The notes beneath the pieces are model-generated. The model saw nothing but the letters and a program-made list of their open reading frames with translations. It was not told the origin of the DNA and ran no database searches. From an uncultured Pelagibacteraceae bacterium (GTDB taxonomy: Bacteria; Pseudomonadota; Alphaproteobacteria; Pelagibacterales; Pelagibacteraceae), in the NCBI GenBank assembly GCA_902609915.1, contig CACLTO010000002.1, forward strand, positions 21,306-85,305: a stretch of 64,000 bases of DNA, written 5' to 3'. This document shows, in pieces, positions 46,761-54,105 of the stretch. The position numbers and the translations under genes were made by a program. Positions within the stretch are counted from its first letter, which is position 1. The number at the start of each line of letters is the position of its first letter.

Positions 46761-48437
46761 TTATAACCCCTTAACAATCTTTAAATTTATTTTATGTAAT
46801 AATTTTTCATCTGCATTTTCCATCTTTAAAACACTTTTCCAAAAATATCTTGCTTGAATTTTATATCCTAACTTCCATAAAATATCTCCATAATGATCAT
46901 TTACTATTGCATCATCGGGCATTAATTCAACTGCTCTTTTTAAGTACTTTTCTGCTTTAATATAATTATTTGTTAAATAATAAGCCCATCCAATTGAGTC
47001 TATTATATAAGGATCATTTTTTTTTAGAGCATAAGCGCTTTCTAACATTTTGATTGCTTCATTAATCTTATAATCTCTCTCTAACCAAGAGTATGCTAGG
47101 TAATTCAAAACATAAGCATCGTCTGGATCAATTTCTAATGACAAGAGCATATCTTTGTCCGCTTGCTCATAATTTCCCATCCTTTCATTACTCGCTCCCC
47201 TTCTATATAACAAATCTGATTTTATCTCAGTATCATCTGCACTAATATCCATAATCTTAGAATAAAACTTTACAGCTGTTTTATATTCCTTCGCATTTTT
47301 ATAAAAATTAGCTAAATCAAATAAAATTTTTTCATTGGGGTTTTCAATTTTTTCAAAATTAGATTTGATATATTCTAATGACCTTTTTTGACTTGATTGT
47401 TTTGAAATTATTTGAGCTTCTTTTTTTAATCTATACCAATAATAAAATTCTTCCTGTTTTTTAAATTTTTTAAGAGTTTTTTTAGCTTTATCGTACTCTT
47501 TATTTACAAATTGGTTTTCGGTAATTAATGATAAATTAAAAGAAAATTTTGGATTTAGATAATAAGCAAGATATAGATAAAAGTTAGATTTTGTAAAATC
47601 ATTCTGAGAGGAATATAGATTTGATATTAAAAATAAAAACTCACTTATTATATCATTGTGATTCCTACATGAAAAAACGTCATTTATTCTTTTTTCATCA
47701 CCATTTTCAATCCAGCTCTTTGCCTGGGATAAAAGTAAAGAAGTGTTTATATATTTGATATCTTCAGTAACCTTCTGAGCATCATCAATTTGATTGTTCT
47801 CAATTAAGTATGCCAAATAAAAGAAAGTGTATCTAGTTAAATCAGCATCCTTTTTATTTATCAAATTAGAAAAAAGAATTTTTGTTTTGTTGTCTCCTAT
47901 ATAACAGCTCTGAAAAGCCTTTGAAATTTTAGTAAGATTTCCATAATTATCTTTTTGATTTGATAATCTTTTTTCTTTAAATACGAATACATAGTCTCTT
48001 AAAGTGTCTAAAATAGCTAAATTAAATTGGTCCTGTTTAACAAGTTTTTTAGCCTCAGATATGTAGTTATAAGCCTCAATAAAATCAACACTTTTTAAAC
48101 TATCAATTGTTAACAATAAGTAATTTTCAAAAAATTGAGGTTTGTTTTTAATTTTATTTTGTTTAATAATATTTATAGCCTGGTTAACTTTATTTTCTAA
48201 AACCAAAGAGTAAATATACCTTTTTAAATAAGGATCATGTTTATTTATTAAAATTTTTGATGTATTAAAAAATTTTAATGCTTTTGAATTATCATTATTT
48301 TCAAATGCTATAATTCCTGAAAAATAATTTGATAAACTCCTGGAATCGAAATTGTCAAAACTATTACTTTTAGAATACAAAGGATTTTGATAAACTAAAA
48401 ATATAAACAAAATAAGTTTAATTTTTTTTAAGAACAT
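46761..48437 (-). CDS. Exported tetratricopeptide-repeat protein
   Basis: The 558-residue protein starts with a signal peptide-like stretch (IKLILFIFLVYQNPLYSKS) and is otherwise made of helical repeats. Clear TPR units appear in the C-terminal half (YRRGASNERMGNYEQADKDM, VLNYLAYSWLERDYKINEAI and DSIGWAYYLTNNYIKAEKYL), typical of alphaproteobacterial periplasmic TPR scaffolds. The role is unknown; partners in outer-membrane or exopolysaccharide assembly are possible. The start is 11 bases from the divergent UDG-like gene. Confidence 0.87.
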   Translation of the reverse strand: MFLKKIKLILFIFLVYQNPLYSKSNSFDNFDSRSLSNYFSGIIAFENNDNSKALKFFNTSKILINKHDPYLKRYIYSLVLENKVNQAINIIKQNKIKNKPQFFENYLLLTIDSLKSVDFIEAYNYISEAKKLVKQDQFNLAILDTLRDYVFVFKEKRLSNQKDNYGNLTKISKAFQSCYIGDNKTKILFSNLINKKDADLTRYTFFYLAYLIENNQIDDAQKVTEDIKYINTSLLLSQAKSWIENGDEKRINDVFSCRNHNDIISEFLFLISNLYSSQNDFTKSNFYLYLAYYLNPKFSFNLSLITENQFVNKEYDKAKKTLKKFKKQEEFYYWYRLKKEAQIISKQSSQKRSLEYIKSNFEKIENPNEKILFDLANFYKNAKEYKTAVKFYSKIMDISADDTEIKSDLLYRRGASNERMGNYEQADKDMLLSLEIDPDDAYVLNYLAYSWLERDYKINEAIKMLESAYALKKNDPYIIDSIGWAYYLTNNYIKAEKYLKRAVELMPDDAIVNDHYGDILWKLGYKIQARYFWKSVLKMENADEKLLHKINLKIVKGL

Positions 48438-48448
48438 TATTATACTTT

Positions 48449-49171
48449 ATGACTAAAAAGACTTTAAATCAAAATGCTAAATATGATCAAAAATTTATTA
48501 ATATAATAGAGTCAAAATTTGATTTTGAAAATGTCCCAATAAATAGAGTTGGGGTTTTTGTGGAAAGCAACAAATATAATGAAATGAGCAAGAAAGAGAG
48601 ATTATTTTTACTAAAAAAAAAAATTAATTCAATTGAGAATTGTAATTTGAAAGATAATTCTAAAAATTTAGTTATGGGAGACGGAGATTTTAACAGTCCT
48701 ATAATGTTAATTGGTGAAACTCCAAGCGAGGTAGACGATATAGAGGCTCGTGCATTCACTGGTGAAATTGGAGTCCTTTTAAATAAAATGTTATTAGCAA
48801 TCAATATCAAAAAAGAAAAAGTTTATTCGACATATTCAATCAATTTTAGACCACCAAATGATAGAAAACCTTCGTCTCTAGAAATAAAGCGGTATTCAAT
48901 TTTTCTTAAGGAACATATCTCAATTATTGAACCTAAAATTTTAGTACTGATGGGTATTACTGCAATGGAAGCTGTTACAGGGTTAAATAATCAAATTTCA
49001 AATGAAAGGGGTGTCTGGAAGGAAATTATTATAGGTAACAAAATATTGCCGACAATAATTACTTTTAACCCATCTTATTTAATTAGATATCCAGATAAAA
49101 AAAAATATTCCTGGGAAGATTTAAAGAAAATCAGAGAAAAAATTAAAGATTTAGATATACAAATTCAATGA
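48449..49171 (+). CDS. Uracil-DNA glycosylase family 4-like protein lacking the Fe-S cysteines
   Basis: The 240-residue protein has the family fold: motif A IGETPSEVDD (residues 88-97), EARAFTGEIGVLLNKML, the strand YSINFRPPNDRKP, and LVLMGITAMEAV. It should excise uracil or deaminated bases. However, only one cysteine (C65) is present where four normally bind a 4Fe-4S cluster, and the catalytic-region HPS is NPS (N207-P-S209). The activity may therefore be changed. It overlaps rnhB by four bases. Confidence 0.8.
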   Translation: MTKKTLNQNAKYDQKFINIIESKFDFENVPINRVGVFVESNKYNEMSKKERLFLLKKKINSIENCNLKDNSKNLVMGDGDFNSPIMLIGETPSEVDDIEARAFTGEIGVLLNKMLLAINIKKEKVYSTYSINFRPPNDRKPSSLEIKRYSIFLKEHISIIEPKILVLMGITAMEAVTGLNNQISNERGVWKEIIIGNKILPTIITFNPSYLIRYPDKKKYSWEDLKKIREKIKDLDIQIQ

Positions 49172-49728
49172 AAATAATTGCTGGAGTAGATGAAGTTGGT
49201 CGAGGAAGTTTAGTTGGACCAGTCTATGCTGCTGCAGTTATTTTAAAAAAATCTATAAATACAAAATTACTAAAAGACTCAAAAAGTATATCGAGTTCTA
49301 ATCGCAAAGTCGTATTCGAACATATCAAAAAAAATTCTGTTTGGGCAATTGGGAAGGCATCTTTAAAAGAGATTGAAAATTTAAACATATTAAATGCCAG
49401 TTTGTTAGCAATGAAAAGAGCAATAAAGAGGCTGAAGAAAAGACCTTCACACGTTTTAATTGATGGAAATAAATTGCCCAATATAAAAAATTATATACTT
49501 AAATCTATAATTAAAGGTGACCAAAAAATTCCATCTATTTCCGCGGCATCGATTATTGCGAAAGTTACACGAGATAAAATGATTTCAAATTTAGGAAAAA
49601 AGTTTAAAGGCTATAATTGGGAAAAAAATTTTGGATATGGCACCAGTCAACACTTAAAAGCAATAAAAGTTTTAGGAGTTACAAAGCATCATAGAAAAAC
49701 CTTTTCACCTATAAAGAAATCTAAATAG
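49168..49728 (+). CDS. rnhB: Ribonuclease HII
   Basis: The 186-residue enzyme removes ribonucleotides from DNA and cleaves RNA-DNA hybrids. It opens IIAGVDEVGRGSLVGPVYAAAV with the catalytic D8-E9 pair, and has VLIDGNKLP, IKGDQKIPSISAASIIAKVTRD and YGTSQHLKAIKVLGVTKHHRKTF. The next gene is ccrM, an arrangement conserved in alphaproteobacteria. Confidence 0.97.
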   Translation: MKIIAGVDEVGRGSLVGPVYAAAVILKKSINTKLLKDSKSISSSNRKVVFEHIKKNSVWAIGKASLKEIENLNILNASLLAMKRAIKRLKKRPSHVLIDGNKLPNIKNYILKSIIKGDQKIPSISAASIIAKVTRDKMISNLGKKFKGYNWEKNFGYGTSQHLKAIKVLGVTKHHRKTFSPIKKSK

Positions 49729-49847
49729 TTTTCACGTAAAAACACCATATGTAGTTGTCACTATAACTAGTCATACAAAATCAATCTAAATAATTCAATC
49801 CTAGGTTGACCAAGAAATCTTTATGGAGTCTAATTTGTTTTTATAAA

Positions 49848-50918
49848 ATGAATTTAAAGTTAAAAAATAAATTAATTAACGGAGATAGCCTTCAAGAACT
49901 TAAAAAAATTCCTGATGAAACTTTTGATTTAATTTTTGCTGACCCTCCTTACAATTTACAATTAAAAAATGAATTAACAAGACCTGATAGATCTAAAGTA
50001 AGTGCGGTAAATGATAAATGGGATCAATTTAAAAATTTTAAAAAGTATGATGACTTTACTTATTCATGGTTAAGCGAATGTAAAAGAATTTTAAAAAAAG
50101 ATGGAGCAATCTGGGTAATTGGTAGTTACCATAACATTTTTAGAGTTGGAACGGCTATTCAAAATTTAGGTTTTTGGATTTTAAATGATGTCATTTGGAA
50201 TAAAAAAAACCCTATGCCAAATTTTAGAGGAACACGTTTTACGAATGCCCATGAAACTTTAATTTGGGCATCTAAGACTGAAAAATCAAAATACACTTTT
50301 AATTATCAATCCTTAAAGTGTTTAAATGACGATCTTCAAATGAGATCTAACTGGGAATTGCCAATTTGTAATGGTTCTGAAAGACTAAAAAAGAATGGGA
50401 AAAAAGTGCATTCTACTCAAAAACCTGAGGCTCTACTTCACAGAATTTTATTAGCAACTTCAAATAAAAAAGATTTAATTTTAGATCCTTTTTTAGGATC
50501 AGGAACAACCGCAACAGTTGCAAAAAAATTGGGTAGAAATTATTGCGGAATTGAAAGAGAAAAAACCTATTTTAAGGCTGCTGAACAAAGACTAAAGAAA
50601 GCAAGACCTATAGAAGACGATAATTTAGATATTCTTCAGAACGGTAGATCTAAACCAAGAATACCTTTTGGTTGTTTGGTTGAATTAGGAATAATAAAAC
50701 CAGGAACTACTATTTTCGATAACAAAAAGAAAATTAGCGCAAAAATTAGGGCTGATGGTAGTATTAAACATGCTCAAACTGAAGGCTCAATCCATAAAGT
50801 AGCAGCTACAATCTTAGGTGCTGAAAGCTGTAATGGATGGACCTATTGGCATTATAACTTGAATGGAAACGCCGTTCCTATTGATCATTTAAGACAAAGA
50901 TTGATTTCTAATAGTTAG
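49848..50918 (+). CDS. ccrM: Cell-cycle regulated adenine DNA methyltransferase CcrM (GANTC)
   Basis: The ATG at 49848 gives 356 residues beginning MNLKLKNKLINGDSLQELKK. A TTG at 49806 would add 14 unlikely residues. The N6-adenine methyltransferase motifs are in beta-class order: catalytic DPPY (residues 32-35) before the SAM site LDPFLGSGTTATVAKKLGRNY. A C-terminal DNA-contact domain follows (RIPFGCLVELGIIKPG). CcrM methylates GANTC and is essential for cell-cycle control in alphaproteobacteria. A GAGTC site lies just before its start. Confidence 0.95.
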   Translation: MNLKLKNKLINGDSLQELKKIPDETFDLIFADPPYNLQLKNELTRPDRSKVSAVNDKWDQFKNFKKYDDFTYSWLSECKRILKKDGAIWVIGSYHNIFRVGTAIQNLGFWILNDVIWNKKNPMPNFRGTRFTNAHETLIWASKTEKSKYTFNYQSLKCLNDDLQMRSNWELPICNGSERLKKNGKKVHSTQKPEALLHRILLATSNKKDLILDPFLGSGTTATVAKKLGRNYCGIEREKTYFKAAEQRLKKARPIEDDNLDILQNGRSKPRIPFGCLVELGIIKPGTTIFDNKKKISAKIRADGSIKHAQTEGSIHKVAATILGAESCNGWTYWHYNLNGNAVPIDHLRQRLISNS

Positions 50919-52060
50919 TTTTTATATACTTTACCAAGGTAACTCTCTAAAAACTTTTTGTTTTTTAATAATCTTTTCAAAAAAATATTTCTTAATAATG
51001 TTGTTAAAGGATTAGATAAATGAAAAGCAAATTGATTAAATTTTGAACGATTATTAACCATTTTTGTTTTGTTAACTCTATTTTTAAAAAATTTATTTTC
51101 AGTATTATTCTCTATATCATCAAATAATTCATATGCGCCCTCTATTGATTGTGATGCACCTTGAGCAAATGATGGTGGAAAAGCAAAAAAAGCATCTCCT
51201 ATTAAATGTATATTATTGTTTTTAACTTTAAAAAAATCATGACTCACAAATACTGGGTATATCTTTAAATCCTCAATATATTCAAAAAATTTCTTATTTA
51301 TGTGTGGAACTTTTTCTAAAATATTTTTAATAAAAATATCGTCATTAAACAATGAGTAATCTTTTTGCTCATCCTTTGAAAGTTTAAATTTCATTAAAGC
51401 TATAAAGTTTAAATCACCATTAGGAGATACTGGATAAATGACATAGTGAAAATTTGAACCTAAAAACAATGAGATGTTTTTTTTATCAGGCATGTTTGAA
51501 GAGCCTGGTATTATTCCTCTAATAGCTAAAGTATCATTAAATTTTGGTTTAATTTGATTTTTTGATAACAGACTTTTACTCTTTGAAAAAACTCCATCTG
51601 AAATAATTAGATAATCAAATTCATAGATTTCATTATTTTCAAAAGTAATTTTAATGATTTGATCTTGTTGTTCTATCTTTGAAATAGTGTAATCAAATTT
51701 TATTTCTTTTTCTAAATCCTTTTTTAAAAAATTAATAAGTGATGATCTTTTAAGAGTAGTATATTTACAATTTTCAGTGTTAAAATTTGATATATTTAAC
51801 TCACATATCTTATTAGAATTTTTAACTGAGTAAAAATTAATTTTATCTGGATTAAATTTCTCACTACTTTCTAATTTATCAAACTGAATTTTATTTAAAA
51901 GTTTGATGCTGTTGACAGATAATTGAATACCGTAACCTTCTTTTAAATTGATTAAACTATTTCTCTCGAAGATAGTTAATTGATATTTTTTGTTTCTCTT
52001 AAATAAATTGGCAATGAATAGCCCTGAAATACCAGCACCAATTACAGCTACTTTTATCAT
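50915..52060 (-). CDS. FAD-dependent monooxygenase
   Basis: The 381-residue flavoprotein opens with the dinucleotide motif VAVIGAGISGLFIANLF (residues 4-20). It has the second FAD motif IHLIGDAFFAFPPSFAQGASQSIEGAYEL, typical of class A flavin monooxygenases such as salicylate hydroxylase and UbiH relatives. A ubiquinone-ring hydroxylase is one possibility, as is aromatic catabolism. The first codon is an ATG that overlaps the mutY stop. It is convergent with ccrM, sharing a TTAG at the stops. Confidence 0.88.
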   Translation of the reverse strand: MIKVAVIGAGISGLFIANLFKRNKKYQLTIFERNSLINLKEGYGIQLSVNSIKLLNKIQFDKLESSEKFNPDKINFYSVKNSNKICELNISNFNTENCKYTTLKRSSLINFLKKDLEKEIKFDYTISKIEQQDQIIKITFENNEIYEFDYLIISDGVFSKSKSLLSKNQIKPKFNDTLAIRGIIPGSSNMPDKKNISLFLGSNFHYVIYPVSPNGDLNFIALMKFKLSKDEQKDYSLFNDDIFIKNILEKVPHINKKFFEYIEDLKIYPVFVSHDFFKVKNNNIHLIGDAFFAFPPSFAQGASQSIEGAYELFDDIENNTENKFFKNRVNKTKMVNNRSKFNQFAFHLSNPLTTLLRNIFLKRLLKNKKFLESYLGKVYKN

Positions 52061-53040
52061 TAATTTTTTTCTAAATATTTGACCATTTTTTTAGTAAATG
52101 TTGGAAGCATATAATTATCTAATTTTCTTTTATCAAACCAATAAGATGAGGGAAATTTTTTCGCATTTTTGAAATATTGAATTTTTATGTTCATATTCAT
52201 ATTTGACATTTTAAAATTAAGATTTTCATTAAAATTTTTCGGTTTAGACAGTTCTTCCATTGGAAAAATTACTAAATTTTTTAGAAAGTTAAATTTTGTA
52301 TTTTTTACTAATAAGTATTTTTGATTTTTTTTATAAACTTTAAGAATAAAATATTTTTCTTTATTTTTTTTTGTAATTTTAGCTAAATCAAAATCTTTCT
52401 TTTTGTAAGACTTGCAACCTTTTAGGATAGGACATCTGCTACATTCAGGATTTTTTGGTTTGCATGTCATTGCTCCTAATTCCATTAAAGCTTGAGCATA
52501 GTCGCTTGCTCTTGATGAAATTCCAAAAATAGATTTTTTTTGTTTTAGATTATCCTTTTGTATCTCGTTATCTTTTTTTAAATAAAGATATCTTTTTAAA
52601 ACTCTTTCAATGTTTCCATCTAAAGGAATGTTAGATTTGTTAAAGGCAATAGCTAAGATTGCATTAGCAGTGTAATTGCCGATACCAGGTAAAGATATTA
52701 AATCCTTGTAATTATTTGGAATTTTTCCATGATATTTATTTATTATAATTCTTGCAGTTTTTTTTAGATTTCTTACTCTTGAATAGTATCCAAGACCCTC
52801 CCAAAGTTTTATTAATTCTCTATCTTGGATTTTTGAAAGTTTTTTAAGATTTGGAATTTTATCTACAAATCTATTAAAATAAGGGATTACAGTTACAACC
52901 TGTGTCTGTTGCAACATAAATTCACTTACTAATGTATAGTAATGTTTTTTTGATTGTAAAACATTTTTTCGCCACGGTAATGATCTTTTATTTAAATCAT
53001 ACCAATTAAGAATTTTTTTTGTTATTATTTGATCTTTCAT
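52060..53040 (-). CDS. mutY: A/G-specific adenine DNA glycosylase MutY
   Basis: The ATG at 53040 gives 326 residues (MKDQIITKKILNWYDLNKRS), which is the family start; a TTG at 53082 adds an unneeded extension. The catalytic Glu is E40 in SEFMLQQTQV, the helix-hairpin-helix is LPGIGNYTANAILA, and the catalytic Asp is D141 in PLDGNIERV. The 4Fe-4S ligands follow as C-x6-C-x2-C-x5-C (TCKPKNPECSRCPILKGC). It removes A opposite 8-oxoG. Its start codon abuts that of the divergent DciA-like gene. Confidence 0.95.
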   Translation of the reverse strand: MKDQIITKKILNWYDLNKRSLPWRKNVLQSKKHYYTLVSEFMLQQTQVVTVIPYFNRFVDKIPNLKKLSKIQDRELIKLWEGLGYYSRVRNLKKTARIIINKYHGKIPNNYKDLISLPGIGNYTANAILAIAFNKSNIPLDGNIERVLKRYLYLKKDNEIQKDNLKQKKSIFGISSRASDYAQALMELGAMTCKPKNPECSRCPILKGCKSYKKKDFDLAKITKKNKEKYFILKVYKKNQKYLLVKNTKFNFLKNLVIFPMEELSKPKNFNENLNFKMSNMNMNIKIQYFKNAKKFPSSYWFDKRKLDNYMLPTFTKKMVKYLEKN

Positions 53041-53526
53041 ATGCAATTTAAAAAATATACTAAGCAGAGAAATAGTATTCAAGGCTTAAGATCTTTTAAA
53101 GACACTTTGCCAAAAAATATTAAAAAAGTCATCAATAAGAAAGGGCATGTATACTCCGAAACTATTAATAATTGGAAATATCTTGTTGGAGAAAATTTAT
53201 TTAATGTTTGCTATCCAAAGTCATTTAAAAGTTCCAATAAGTTTCAAGTTAGTACTTTGCTAATCAATGTCAAAAGGGGCCACGAAGTTGATATGGAATA
53301 TTCAAAAAAAGATATTATAGATAGGATAAATAATTTTTTTGGTTACTCTGTTGTAGAAAAAATAAAGCTTAAGAGTTTTGAAGATAATGAGAAAGATTCT
53401 GCAAGTTTTTTTGATAAATCTAGTCATGTGACAAATGAAGAGTATCAGAAAAAAATAGATAGTGTTAAAAATAAAAAAATTAAGAACTCTTTATTAGAGT
53501 TGTCAAAAGTATTCAAAGAGAAATGA
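53041..53526 (+). CDS. DUF721/DciA-like protein
   Basis: The ATG at 53041 gives 161 residues (MQFKKYTKQRNSIQGLRSFK). The central part resembles the DUF721 family, related to the helicase-operating protein DciA: VYSETINNWKYLVGENLFNVCYPKSFK and LLINVKRGHEVDMEYSKKDIIDRINNFFG. DciA loads the replicative helicase DnaB. The gene is followed by the DsbA-like gene and smc, the standard alphaproteobacterial order. Its first codon touches that of mutY (CATATG). Confidence 0.85.
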   Translation: MQFKKYTKQRNSIQGLRSFKDTLPKNIKKVINKKGHVYSETINNWKYLVGENLFNVCYPKSFKSSNKFQVSTLLINVKRGHEVDMEYSKKDIIDRINNFFGYSVVEKIKLKSFEDNEKDSASFFDKSSHVTNEEYQKKIDSVKNKKIKNSLLELSKVFKEK

Positions 53527-54098
53527 AAAAAATATTCTTAGTATTAATCTTATTTTTAGGGCCGATAAATATATTAAATGCTGAGGTAAATAGAATTGTA
53601 TCTGGAAATAAAAAAGCAAAGATTACAATAATTGCATATGAATCTTTGACTTGCAGTCACTGCGCGGATTTTCATAAAGATATATATCCACAGCTTAAAA
53701 AAGATTATATCGATACTGGGTTAGTCAAAATTGAATTCAGGCATTTTCCTTTAGATGTAGCCGCTTTTAATGCCTCAAAAATTTCTCAATGTAAAACCGG
53801 GAAAGGTTTGGAGATTTTAAATAGTCTTTACTCAAATCAACAAGAATGGATAAGAGGAAATAATATTGAGGAGGTTAATAAAAATTTAAAAATATTCATT
53901 AAAAATCAGGGTTTCGAATTAGATTTTGAGAAATGCGTTAATAATAAAGAAATAGAAGATTATGTGTTAAATGATCGAATCGAAGGTATGAAAAAATTTA
54001 AGGTTAATGCTACTCCTACGATTATAATTAATGACGAAAAGTTTGAAAAAACTCTCAATTACGAAAATTTAAAAAAATTTCTTAAAAAACTGATATAA
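53523..54098 (+). CDS. DsbA-like periplasmic thiol oxidoreductase
   Basis: The 191-residue protein has a signal peptide (FLVLILFLGPINILNA) and a thioredoxin-like domain with active site C-S-H-C in YESLTCSHCADFHKDIYP. A cis-proline loop, VNATPTIIIND, is near residue 165. It probably forms or isomerises disulfide bonds in periplasmic proteins. It overlaps the DciA-like gene by four bases, and smc follows after seven bases. This neighbourhood is conserved in alphaproteobacteria, although the functional link is unclear. Confidence 0.92.
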   Translation: MKKIFLVLILFLGPINILNAEVNRIVSGNKKAKITIIAYESLTCSHCADFHKDIYPQLKKDYIDTGLVKIEFRHFPLDVAAFNASKISQCKTGKGLEILNSLYSNQQEWIRGNNIEEVNKNLKIFIKNQGFELDFEKCVNNKEIEDYVLNDRIEGMKKFKVNATPTIIINDEKFEKTLNYENLKKFLKKLI

Positions 54099-54105
54099 AC
54101 ATCTT

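Noticed and set aside
49806..49847. TTG start extending ccrM by 14 residues
   Set aside because: The extension is not CcrM-like; the TTGACC there looks more like a -35 element and the ATG at 49848 fits the family.
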